A DNA stretch of 12,065 nucleotides, taken from contig JAHWKS010000066.1 of the NCBI GenBank assembly GCA_019347795.1, positions 1 to 12,065 of the forward strand. Reading direction: 5' to 3'. Positions 1 to 6,815 of the stretch are shown here, in pieces. The notes under the pieces are model-generated. The model ran no database searches and had not been told where the DNA came from. It saw only the letters and a program-made list of their open reading frames with translations. Within the stretch, counting starts at the first letter, position 1. Each line of letters begins with the position of its first letter. The translations under genes and the position numbers were made by a program. This DNA is from Planctomycetota bacterium. Lineage in GTDB: Bacteria; Planctomycetota; Planctomycetia; Pirellulales; Pirellulaceae.

Positions 1-1
1 T

Positions 2-457
2 GCCCAGGGAGCGGGGGCGGAGGGCATCGGACAGAGCCGGCGGCGGGTGTTCAATCACATCCTCGGTCAGCCGAGAGGGGAGCTCGCGTTCCATGTCCAG
101 AAGCGCACTAAAGACCCTCGATTCCAGATCCCCGCGGGAGTCGATCTTGAGGTCGATGGGAATCTCTTCTGGAGCCGCAAAGACGGAGCAGCGCTGGCGG
201 CCGGCGGCCTGCCGGCTCACTGGAGCGAGGTGGCCCCGAAGGACCGGTTCGCCGATCCGATCTTCGTAAGCAACACCGGCGATTTCCGCCTTCGAGCGGA
301 AAGTCCCGCAATCAACCACGGAACGGAGATTCCGTCCGAGTGGGAAGACCCGCTTCGCGAGCAGGATCGGGACGCGCCGGACATCGGCGCCTTTCCTTCA
401 GGCGCCAAGCCGTGGAGGATAGGCGTCCACGGGCGGCTCACGGCTTTTCCCGGGTGA
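2..457 (+). CDS. Right-handed parallel beta-helix type protein, C-terminal fragment
   Basis: The frame is open from the window edge to a TGA at 455-457, so only the last ~151 residues are present. The end of the protein reads DFRLRAESPAINHGTEIP, then a short acidic stretch and RDAPDIGAFPSGAKP. This pattern ('F.L...SPAID.G.......DIGAFE') is the usual C-terminal closure of secreted parallel beta-helix (pectate-lyase-like) and planctomycete polysaccharide-associated proteins. No catalytic residues can be assigned from this part. The upstream portion VFNHILGQPRGELAFHVQKR is consistent with a degenerate beta-helix coil. A GTG at 47 lies in frame but is internal, because the frame continues upstream. 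Function is unknown; a surface or periplasmic carbohydrate-related role is inferred only. The gene ends 113 bases before the peptidase and is followed by a small GC hairpin. Confidence 0.6.
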   Translation, partial: AQGAGAEGIGQSRRRVFNHILGQPRGELAFHVQKRTKDPRFQIPAGVDLEVDGNLFWSRKDGAALAAGGLPAHWSEVAPKDRFADPIFVSNTGDFRLRAESPAINHGTEIPSEWEDPLREQDRDAPDIGAFPSGAKPWRIGVHGRLTAFPG

Positions 458-471
458 CGCGAACACGCCCC

Positions 472-487
472 CCGGCGCCCTCGCCGG
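472..487 (+). terminator. GC-rich hairpin after the beta-helix gene (weak terminator candidate)
   Basis: A perfect 6-bp stem, CCGGCG (472-477) and CGCCGG (482-487), encloses a four-base loop CCCT. It starts 15 bases after the stop codon at 455-457. No U-tract follows, so intrinsic termination is uncertain. The 113-base gap otherwise contains only the peptidase ribosome-binding site. Confidence 0.3.
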
Positions 488-570
488 CCGCGCTGCGTCG
501 ATCAGTCGATCAAGCGGGTGACTTCAACTTCGGCCTCGAATCGAAACGCCTATTGCGAGGGACTTCCGCA

Positions 571-1980
571 ATGTGGAAAGCGTTGGTTATCGCCGGATGC
601 ACGGGATTTTTGATACACGAGACTGCCGTGGCGCAGCTCCGCGATCGGCCGTCCGGCGATGTCTACAAAGCCCGTATCGCACCGCACTGGTTCGACGGCA
701 ACAACCGTTTTTGGTATCGCAACGAGCTCCGCGGCGGCGTGCGCGAATTCATCGTCGTGGACGCCGTCAAGGGGGAGCGGAAGCCGGCGTTCGATCACGA
801 CCGTCTTGCAAGGGCGCTCCGAGAAGCCGGCGTGGACGACGTTCAGGCCGACCGCCTGGAGTTGCATGGGTTGGAGTTTGACGCCGCGGCCGGAGCGATT
901 TCCTTTCGTGCGGGCGGAAAGGACTGGCATTGTGATCTGGAGACGTATGAGCTCGCTTCCATCGACCCGAGCGACCGCGACGCCGACCGTGATCGCTTTG
1001 CCATTTATCCCGGTGATGCGCCGCGGGCGAGCACGCGCACGGGAGCGGAGACGGAGCTTCGGTTTGTGAACGAGACCAACGGGGAGGTCGAGCTGTTCTG
1101 GCTCGACAATCGCGGCCAACGGCGCAGCTATGGAGTCTTGGCGCCGGGCGCCGAAAAGCAGCAACACACCTATGCCGGGCACGTGTGGCTCGCGGTCGAC
1201 GGCGGCGACGCGATCGCCGCGTTTCAGGCGGAAGAGCAGCCGCGGAACGCCGTCATTAGCAGCCGGCCGGTCCCACGACGCTCGCGGGGCGGCGAATCGC
1301 GTCGGCGTCGCTCGTTCGATGGCGACACGTCGCCCGACGGCCGGTGGCGCGCGCTGGTTCGAGACGGCAATGTGTTCATTCGCGCCACGGAAGGCGAGGA
1401 GGAAGTGCAGCTCGGCGAGGACGGAAGTCTGGACAACAGCTATCAGATGCTCCAGTGGTCGCCCGACTCGCGCACGCTGGTAGCCTTTCGCGTCGAGCCG
1501 GGAGAGCAAAAGGAAGTCTTTTTGATTGAGTCATCCCCGCGCGGCGGAGGCCGGGCGGTGTTGCATCAACGTCCCTACGCCTTGCCGGGCGACAAATTCG
1601 CATCGTACGAGGCGAACCTGTTTCAACTGCTCGCCGCCGAAGATGCAACGGACGAAGACGAATCGGAATCTGGTTCCCACTGGCGGATGATGAAGCCGGA
1701 TGTGGAGCGCGTCGATTTCGGCCGCCCCCGGGTTCGCTGGCGCCGCGATGGCCGCGCGTTTACGTACACCAAAGTCGATCGCGGCCATCAGCGGCTTCGC
1801 GTCATCGAGGTCGATGCCCGCTCGGGCCGTTCCCGTAATGTGATCGACGAGCAGACCGACACGTTCATTTGGACCTCGCACACGGAGAACGTCGGCGTAG
1901 AGCCGGTGACCTGGCTCGAAGAAAAACCGATGAGATCATCTACGCGTCGGAGGTTGACGGCCGGCGGCATCTGTACTTGA
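571..1980 (+). CDS. DPP IV-like S9 peptidase, N-terminal part (VHL beta domain + beta-propeller), before frameshift
   Basis: The start is ATG 571, preceded by GAGGG at 557-561. The same frame is open back to 340, but that stretch overlaps the upstream gene and lacks a signal peptide. Residues 1-22 ([22 protein letters not shown]) form a signal peptide with likely cleavage after AVA, so the product is exported. Residues ~30-155 form the first part of the DPP IV N-terminal region. Residues ~162-223 match the VHL beta domain. From ~245 on, [30 protein letters not shown] and the [11 protein letters not shown] stretch are DPPIV_N beta-propeller blades. The frame stays family-like up to [10 protein letters not shown], then becomes nonsense ([10 protein letters not shown]...) and stops at 1980. 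The homologous continuation is in the 1869-3155 frame, so this is the 5' part of one gene of about 861 residues. I am confident of the S9 family and of the break, but unsure whether the break is real or a sequencing error. Confidence 0.85.
   Translation: MWKALVIAGCTGFLIHETAVAQLRDRPSGDVYKARIAPHWFDGNNRFWYRNELRGGVREFIVVDAVKGERKPAFDHDRLARALREAGVDDVQADRLELHGLEFDAAAGAISFRAGGKDWHCDLETYELASIDPSDRDADRDRFAIYPGDAPRASTRTGAETELRFVNETNGEVELFWLDNRGQRRSYGVLAPGAEKQQHTYAGHVWLAVDGGDAIAAFQAEEQPRNAVISSRPVPRRSRGGESRRRRSFDGDTSPDGRWRALVRDGNVFIRATEGEEEVQLGEDGSLDNSYQMLQWSPDSRTLVAFRVEPGEQKEVFLIESSPRGGGRAVLHQRPYALPGDKFASYEANLFQLLAAEDATDEDESESGSHWRMMKPDVERVDFGRPRVRWRRDGRAFTYTKVDRGHQRLRVIEVDARSGRSRNVIDEQTDTFIWTSHTENVGVEPVTWLEEKPMRSSTRRRLTAGGICT
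1054..1240 (+). other. VHL-type beta domain within the S9 peptidase
   Basis: Residues ~162-223 of the peptidase align without gaps to the human pVHL beta domain around N78-W117. Shared positions include FVN, FWL, the Y-x-x-L-x-PG turn and HTYAGHVWL (human HSYRGHLWL). The pVHL residues that bind hydroxyproline are W88, Y98, S111, H115 and W117. Here they are W177, Y187, T200, H204 and W206: four identical and one Ser-to-Thr. The alignment is by eye from memory of the human sequence. The VHL alpha (elongin-binding) domain is absent. Bacterial VHL beta domains are known as a Pfam family; their ligand in this setting is unknown to me. Confidence 0.8.
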
Positions 1981-3155
1981 TCGATGCGACGGCGCCGTGC
2001 GAAGACGCCGACGCCGAGCCGCAGGTTGCCGCAGGCGGGAAGCGGCTGTTCGCGCCCGGCCTGAAGAACCAGATCACCCAGGGCGAGTTCGTCGTCCGCG
2101 GCGTAGACCGCATCGATGAAGAGCGCCGGCAGATCTGGTTCCGCGCCGGCGGCGCGAACGCAGATCAGGATCCGTACTTCATCCACTATTATCGCGTCAA
2201 CTTCGACGGCAGCGGCCTGATGGCGCTCACCGAAGGGGACGGCAATCACTCCGTCCAGTTCTCGCCCGATCGCCGCTTTCTCATCGATACGTATTCACGC
2301 GTCGATATGCCGCCGGTCCACGAGTTGCGCCGGGCCGAGGACGGCGCGCTGGTTTGCCGGCTCGAAGAGGCCGACATTTCTGAGCTTTGCGAGTTCGGCT
2401 GGAAACCGCCCGAGGTCTTCGTGGCCAAGGGCCGCGACGGCATCACCGACATCTGGGGCGTCATCTACCGCCCGCGCGAATTCGATCCCCAGCGAGAATA
2501 CCCCGTCGTCGAAGAGATCTACGCCGGACCGCAGGGCGCCTACGTTCCCAAGAGCTTCAGTTCGCGAAGCCGCTACGCATCGCTGACCGATCTCGGCTTC
2601 ATCGTGGTGAAGATCGACGGCATGGGAACGGCCAACCGCTCCAAGGCCTTCCATGATGTCTGCTGGCGGAACCTGAAAGACGCCGGGTTCCCCGACCGCA
2701 TCTCGTGGATGAAGGCAGCCGCGGCGAAGCATCCGTACATGGATTTGAGCCGGGTCGGCGTTTATGGCGGCTCCGCCGGCGGCCAGAACGCCGCGGGCGC
2801 CGTGCTGTTCCACCCCGAGTTTTACAAAGCCGCGGTCGCCGGCTGCGGCTGCCACGACAACCGTCTGGACAAGGCGTCCTGGAATGAGCAGTGGATGGGC
2901 TATCCCGTGGGACCGCAATACGCCGAGTGCTCGAACATCGACAACGCCCAGCATCTCCAGGGCGAGCTGCTGCTGATCGTCGGCGAAATGGACCGGAACG
3001 TGCCGCCGGAATCGACGCTGCGATTTGCCGACGCCCTCGTCCGGGCCGATAAGAATTTCGACCTGCTGCTCATTCCCGGCGCCGGCCACGGCCTGGGAGG
3101 CGCCTACGGGCAGCGCCGCATGCGCGACTTCTTTGTGCGGCATCTGAAACCCTGA
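1869..3155 (+). CDS. DPP IV-like S9 peptidase, C-terminal part (alpha/beta-hydrolase), after frameshift
   Basis: This frame carries the end of the beta-propeller ([33 protein letters not shown]) and the whole S9 alpha/beta-hydrolase domain. The nucleophile lies in [11 protein letters not shown] (Ser codon 2772-2774), the acid in [11 protein letters not shown] (Asp codon 2991-2993) and the base in [10 protein letters not shown] (His codon 3087-3089). Numbered through the repaired frame these are about S735, D808 and H840. Such enzymes remove di- or tripeptides, usually after proline, from the N-terminus of peptides; the product should act in the periplasm or outside. The apparent TTG start at 1869 is not credible, since residues before about 1926 are out-of-frame sequence with no signal peptide; true coding in this frame begins at the A5 tract. 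I do not see a clear double-Glu anchor motif as in DPP IV, so the exact cleavage preference is open. Confidence 0.85.
   Translation: MDLAHGERRRRAGDLARRKTDEIIYASEVDGRRHLYLIDATAPCEDADAEPQVAAGGKRLFAPGLKNQITQGEFVVRGVDRIDEERRQIWFRAGGANADQDPYFIHYYRVNFDGSGLMALTEGDGNHSVQFSPDRRFLIDTYSRVDMPPVHELRRAEDGALVCRLEEADISELCEFGWKPPEVFVAKGRDGITDIWGVIYRPREFDPQREYPVVEEIYAGPQGAYVPKSFSSRSRYASLTDLGFIVVKIDGMGTANRSKAFHDVCWRNLKDAGFPDRISWMKAAAAKHPYMDLSRVGVYGGSAGGQNAAGAVLFHPEFYKAAVAGCGCHDNRLDKASWNEQWMGYPVGPQYAECSNIDNAQHLQGELLLIVGEMDRNVPPESTLRFADALVRADKNFDLLLIPGAGHGLGGAYGQRRMRDFFVRHLKP
1918..1929 (+). other. Frameshift site at an A5 tract splitting the S9 peptidase
   Basis: In the upstream frame the codons are GAA GAA AAA CCG (1918-1929). 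One base back, the frame continues as ACC GAT GAG ATC ATC TAC (T D E I I Y), which restores the family sequence ...[19 protein letters not shown] single missing A in the run at 1922-1926 explains everything. Both flanks are well conserved, so the lesion is either recent or a sequencing or assembly indel. A slip of tRNA-Lys on AAA would also yield full-length protein, but no canonical X-XXY-YYZ heptamer is present. Confidence 0.8.
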
Positions 3156-3294
3156 AGCCTTGCCGCGGACTTTGGCCTTGTCGCGCTGGGGGAGTTCCGG
3201 TATTTCTACGCGGCCCGTGGGCGGACCATGCGCTCGTCTAAGGTCGTCGCGGGATGGGGGCTGGATCGAGAATTGGGGCGGTTTACACGTGCCG

Positions 3295-3312
3295 GGCGAT
3301 CGTTCGATCGCC
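3295..3312 (+). promoter_or_regulatory. Perfect hairpin in the leader of the POTRA gene
   Basis: GGCGATCG (3295-3302), TT, CGATCGCC (3305-3312) is an 8-bp perfect inverted repeat ending 11 bases before the AGGG ribosome-binding site at 3324-3327. It could be an operator palindrome or an RNA hairpin affecting translation. The rest of the 179-base gap 3156-3334 shows no gene; TTTACAC at 3282-3288 faintly resembles a -10 region but has no good -35 partner. Confidence 0.35.
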
Positions 3313-3334
3313 GGCGTCAAAGCAGGGCGAACTC

Positions 3335-4831
3335 ATGAAGTACCCGATGGGGAGAGCAGATGCGGCGCTCCGTCTGGCGGGGTGGCTCTGGCTGGGAATG
3401 TTTCTGATCGGCCCGTCCGCGGCAGTCGGGCAGTTCGGGCAGTTCGGCCAAGGCGCGGGAGGCTTCAACGCGGATAAGCCGCCGGAGTACCGCGACATCC
3501 AGTTCGCCCCCGTCGGGCCGCAGATCGAGGTGGCCGACGTGCAGATTCGCGGCAATCGCCTCACGCCGCGCTCGCAGATTGAAGGATTGCTTCGTACTCG
3601 CCGCGGCCGCACGTTCGATCCGGAAGTGCTCCAGGCCGACGTGCACGCCTTGCTCGACCGCGGCCGGTTCTCCGACGTGAAGACGTACACGCAGCAGACG
3701 CCCGCGGGAATGGTGGTCATCTTCGAGGTGCTGGAGCCGCCGAAGATCGAGTACGTCCGGTTCGTGGGAAACAAGGGGAGCCGCTGGAACGTCTTCGCCA
3801 AGGGGATCAGCGACTACGCCTTGAACAAGGAAGTCGGCCTGAAAAAGGGCGAGTCGCTCAACGTCTACGCGGTGGAAGAGGCCCGCCGGCGGCTGGAGGG
3901 GTTCTATCGCGAGAAAGGCTACGCCAAGGCCGAAGTGGAAGTGATCGAGGGGGACAAGCCGCAGGACCGCGGCGTGGTGTTCCTCATCAGCGAAGGGAGC
4001 GTGGAGCGGATTTACTCGACCACCTTTCAGGGGAACACCATCGCCAGCGACGGGCGGCTGAAGACCGTCGTCAAATCGAAGCCGGGCATCCTGTACTACT
4101 TCGGCGGCAAGTTCGATCGCGGCATTCTCGACGAGGACGTGGACCGCCTGACCGCCTACTACCGCAACCTCGGCTACTTCCGCGCCCGCGTGAGCCGGGA
4201 GTACGACTACAACGAGGCTGGGAACTGGCTGAGCGTGAATTTCGTGATCGACGAAGGTCCGCGATATAAAATCCGGGAGGTGTCGTTCGTCGGGGTCGAG
4301 AAGTGGGAGGTGGCCGACCTGATGGGCCTGATGCAGCTCCAGCCGGAGATGCACTTCCATCAAGGCGAGCTGCTGCGGGATGAGAACACGCTCAAAGATT
4401 TGTATGGCAGCCGCGGGCATATCTTCGCCGACGTCGAGGCGGAGACGGTCTTCTTTGAAGAGCCGGGATACGTGGACCTGGTTTACAACGTCAAGGAAGG
4501 GGAGATCTACCGCGTGGGGCAGATCAACGTGCACATCGGCGGTGATTATCCGCACACGCAGCGGAATGTGATCGTGAACCGGCTCTCGCTGCGGCCGGGA
4601 GACATCATCGACATCCGTGAGCTGCGCGACAGCGAGCGGCGGCTCAAGGCCTCGCAGTTGTTCCTCAATGAGCCGGCGCAGGGAATCACGCCCAAGATTG
4701 TGGTCCGCCCGCCGGAGCTGAACGAGGTGATCGCCGCGAACTCGGCCGGCGCCGCGTATCGCGGGCAAAGCCCCGACGGCGAGCGATATATGGTGCTGGA
4801 CGTGCACTTGCCGCAGGGAGCGGGACGATAA
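3335..4831 (+). CDS. BamA-like POTRA-domain protein lacking the beta-barrel
   Basis: Start ATG 3335 is chosen because AGGG (3324-3327) lies 7 bases upstream and the product then opens with a signal peptide: MKYPMGRADAALRLAGW, a hydrophobic run and a cut near AAVG|QF. The frame extends upstream to 3254 without a signal. The 498-residue protein has a short Gln/Gly-rich stretch, then five POTRA-like modules starting near residues 64 (IEVADVQIRGNRLTP), 138 (IEYVRFVGNKG), 222 (VERIYSTTFQGNT), 311 (YKIREVSFVGVEKW) and 392 (YRVGQINVHIGGDY). Each shows the beta-alpha-alpha-beta-beta pattern with 'F.GN' and '...R..Y...GY' signatures. BamA POTRA domains bind Bam lipoproteins and nascent outer-membrane proteins in the periplasm. 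The protein ends at residue 498 with a Pro/Gly-containing tail and no barrel; the barrel is in the next gene, 125 bases on. Family certainty is high; the split is the oddity. Confidence 0.88.
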   Translation: MKYPMGRADAALRLAGWLWLGMFLIGPSAAVGQFGQFGQGAGGFNADKPPEYRDIQFAPVGPQIEVADVQIRGNRLTPRSQIEGLLRTRRGRTFDPEVLQADVHALLDRGRFSDVKTYTQQTPAGMVVIFEVLEPPKIEYVRFVGNKGSRWNVFAKGISDYALNKEVGLKKGESLNVYAVEEARRRLEGFYREKGYAKAEVEVIEGDKPQDRGVVFLISEGSVERIYSTTFQGNTIASDGRLKTVVKSKPGILYYFGGKFDRGILDEDVDRLTAYYRNLGYFRARVSREYDYNEAGNWLSVNFVIDEGPRYKIREVSFVGVEKWEVADLMGLMQLQPEMHFHQGELLRDENTLKDLYGSRGHIFADVEAETVFFEEPGYVDLVYNVKEGEIYRVGQINVHIGGDYPHTQRNVIVNRLSLRPGDIIDIRELRDSERRLKASQLFLNEPAQGITPKIVVRPPELNEVIAANSAGAAYRGQSPDGERYMVLDVHLPQGAGR

Positions 4832-4837
4832 TGTCGG

Positions 4838-4896
4838 CTTTCGCTCCGCGCTGGGCGCGTCCTCCGCGATAAGAACATCCTTTCGCGGAGCGAAAG
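4838..4896 (+). repeat. 13-bp inverted repeat between the two BamA half-genes
   Basis: CTTTCGCTCCGCG (4838-4850) is the exact reverse complement of CGCGGAGCGAAAG (4884-4896), separated by 33 bases. The right arm also forms its own 8-bp hairpin (CCTTTCGC 4879-4886, GGA, GCGAAAGG 4890-4897), so two structures compete. The left arm begins 7 bases after the stop codon of the POTRA gene. It looks like a dispersed REP- or MITE-type palindrome (inference) and could also attenuate or terminate transcription; no U-tract follows. Confidence 0.65.
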
Positions 4897-4956
4897 GCGA
4901 GATAGCTGGCAACGGAGAGACGCAAGGGGGCGTCGCAACCGGCTAGGGAAAGCATC

Positions 4957-6594
4957 GTGAAGAAAAGCCGCTGGCGAATACGATTGTTGGCCGGACTCGT
5001 CCTGGGGGCGGCGACGAGCGGCTGCGCGGCCTTTCCACAGGCGGCGTGGTCGCCGCACGGCGTCGCGACGCATCTGTCGGGCGCCGATCCGATTGCAAAT
5101 CCTCCCTTTGCGGCGGGACAATCGCCGCGCGTGATTCGCGGCCAGGCCGGCGGGGCGCCGGGCTTTGATCCGTATCAATCGTCTCCGGCGTACAACAGTC
5201 CTCCAGCGTACGGCAATGGCCACGCTCCCGGCTCGACGCAGCATTTGCGGTATCCGATGCAGGCAGGCGGCGTCGGCGCAGGAACGGTTGGGTCGCCTGT
5301 CGCGCCCGGCGCTATTCCCGCGCCGCAGTATTACAACGGCGCCGTCTACGGCGGCGCGGCGCCTCCGCCCGCCTTTGCTCCTCCGCCGGGCTATGCGCCG
5401 CCGCCGGCGGTGGTTTCGCCATTGCCGCCGCCGCAAGGCGGGATGATGCTCACGCCCAGTGAGCCGATGTATGTGCCGCCGTCGGTCCTGCCCCCGGGCG
5501 GGATCCTGGCGCCGTCAGACTCCTATGCCGATATCGACGTCATCGTCGATGAAGCTCGCACCGGCCGGTTTATGTTCGGCGTGGGGGTGAACTCCGACGC
5601 GGGCGTCACGGGCCAGATCGTGGTGGACGAGCGGAACTTCAACATCCTTCGCCCGCCGACCAGCTTTGACGACATCATCAACGGCACCGCCTTCCGCGGC
5701 GCCGGCCAGGGGTTCCGCTTCGAGGCCTTGCCGGGCAGCCAATTGCAGCGGTACCTGATGAGCTTCACCGAGCCGTACCTGTTCGACACGCCGATCAGCT
5801 TCAGCCTGAGCGGTTACTATTTCGATCGCCGCTACTTCGACTGGACCGAGAACCGCGTCGGCGGCCGGATGGGATTGGGCTATCGCATCACCCACGATCT
5901 TTCGCTGGCCACGTCGATTCGCGGCGAGAGCGTCGATATCAGCGATCCGCGAATCGCGGGCGTTCCGCAGCTCGATCGCGTGCTGGGGAGCAGCGACTTA
6001 TTCACCGGCCGCGTCTCGCTCACGCACGACACGCGCGACATTCCCTTCGCGCCCACGGAAGGACATTTCCTGGAGCTGGCCTATGAGCAGGGCTTCGGCG
6101 ACTTCGACTACCCGCGCGGCGAAATCGACTACCGCCAGTACTTCCTCCTCCGCGAGCGTCCCGACGGCTCGGGCCGGCATACGCTCTCGTACGCCTTCCG
6201 GACCGGCTTCTCCGGCAGCCAGACGCCGCTGTATGAGAACTACTTCGCGGGGGGCCACACCACGCTTCGCGGCTTCGACTTCCGCGGCGCCTCGCCGGTG
6301 GTGGGCGGCGTGATTGTGGGGGGCCAGTTCCAGATGCTCGGCTCCGTGGAGTACCTCTTCCCCCTCACCGCCGACGATATGCTCAAGGGGGTGCTGTTCA
6401 CCGACTTCGGCACGGTCGAGGAGAACATCGAGCTGAACGCCGACAATTACCGCGTGGCGCCCGGCTTCGGTCTGCGAATTTTCGTGCCGGCGATGGGCCC
6501 GGCCCCGATCGCCCTCGACTTCGCCTTCCCGGTGGCACAAGCCCCGACCGACGACGAACGCATGTTCAGCTTCTTCATCGGCTTCGGCCGGTAA
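4957..6594 (+). CDS. BamA-like Omp85 beta-barrel lipoprotein with Pro-rich linker
   Basis: The start is GTG 4957, with AGGGA at 4945-4949 as ribosome-binding site. The product has 545 residues. The N-terminus (MKKSRWRIRLLAGLVLGAAT then SGC) is a lipoprotein signal with predicted lipidated Cys23, though Thr at -3 is not ideal. Residues ~24-190 are low-complexity, Pro/Gly/Tyr-rich (repeated PPP, e.g. APPPGYAPPPAVVSPLPPP). At ~188-203 the last POTRA-like strand (YADIDVIVDEARTGRF) leads into the Omp85 barrel (FMFGVGVNSDAG, SFTEPYLFDTPISFSLSGYY, HDTRDIPFAPTEG, YFAGGHTTLRGFDFRG). LRGFDFRG is the conserved (V/L)RGF lid motif inside BamA barrels. The C-terminus MFSFFIGFGR is a beta-signal-like strand with Gly-Arg after the last aromatic. 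In the outer membrane it should insert beta-barrel proteins, presumably with the upstream POTRA protein. Whether it is lipid-anchored is predicted only. Confidence 0.87.
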   Translation: MKKSRWRIRLLAGLVLGAATSGCAAFPQAAWSPHGVATHLSGADPIANPPFAAGQSPRVIRGQAGGAPGFDPYQSSPAYNSPPAYGNGHAPGSTQHLRYPMQAGGVGAGTVGSPVAPGAIPAPQYYNGAVYGGAAPPPAFAPPPGYAPPPAVVSPLPPPQGGMMLTPSEPMYVPPSVLPPGGILAPSDSYADIDVIVDEARTGRFMFGVGVNSDAGVTGQIVVDERNFNILRPPTSFDDIINGTAFRGAGQGFRFEALPGSQLQRYLMSFTEPYLFDTPISFSLSGYYFDRRYFDWTENRVGGRMGLGYRITHDLSLATSIRGESVDISDPRIAGVPQLDRVLGSSDLFTGRVSLTHDTRDIPFAPTEGHFLELAYEQGFGDFDYPRGEIDYRQYFLLRERPDGSGRHTLSYAFRTGFSGSQTPLYENYFAGGHTTLRGFDFRGASPVVGGVIVGGQFQMLGSVEYLFPLTADDMLKGVLFTDFGTVEENIELNADNYRVAPGFGLRIFVPAMGPAPIALDFAFPVAQAPTDDERMFSFFIGFGR

Positions 6595-6596
6595 CT

Positions 6597-6612
6597 CCCG
6601 CCGAGACGCGGG
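6597..6612 (+). terminator. Short hairpin after the BamA barrel gene (weak terminator candidate)
   Basis: CCCGC (6597-6601) and GCGGG (6608-6612) form a 5-bp stem with a six-base loop, two bases after the stop codon at 6592-6594. There is no U-tract. The 221-base gap to the kinase holds no other recognisable gene; TACACT at 6754-6759 with TTGCGG at 6734-6739 could be promoter boxes, but the 14-base spacer is short. Confidence 0.25.
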
Positions 6613-6815
6613 CCGCCAGTTCCGACGGCCTGGCTGTATGTGTCGCCGGCTGCCGCAGACCCTGGCCGAAAGCGTTTGCGGGTCACTCTCCCCGCCGTTA
6701 CCTTGGGTGGAGCCGGCGAGCGATTTTCATCCGTTGCGGCATGTGCTGACGCTTACACTCGCCGGTTCAACCCCTGTCGCCCCAGCCCTCTGTTCTCCGG
6801 AACGGTGCGCGGCCG

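Noticed and set aside
340..570. Upstream extension of the peptidase frame to a GTG at 340
   Set aside because: It overlaps the end of the beta-helix gene and would bury the signal peptide; ATG 571 has its own ribosome-binding site.
550..1509. Minus-strand open frame opposite the peptidase
   Set aside because: The plus-strand frame carries the signal peptide, VHL domain and propeller blades; the antisense translation matches nothing I recognise.
1918..1929. Programmed -1 ribosomal frameshift as the default explanation
   Set aside because: GAA GAA AAA CCG is not a canonical slippery heptamer and no obvious downstream stimulator stands out; an indel in a short A-run is simpler.
3254..3334. Upstream start for the POTRA protein at 3254
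   Set aside because: The added 27 residues have no signal character and place the real signal peptide internally; ATG 3335 follows a good AGGG.
3317..4912. Long minus-strand open frame (531 codons) opposite the POTRA gene
   Set aside because: The plus strand encodes clear POTRA modules here; open antisense frames are expected at this GC content, and the translation is Val/Leu/His-rich with no family resemblance.
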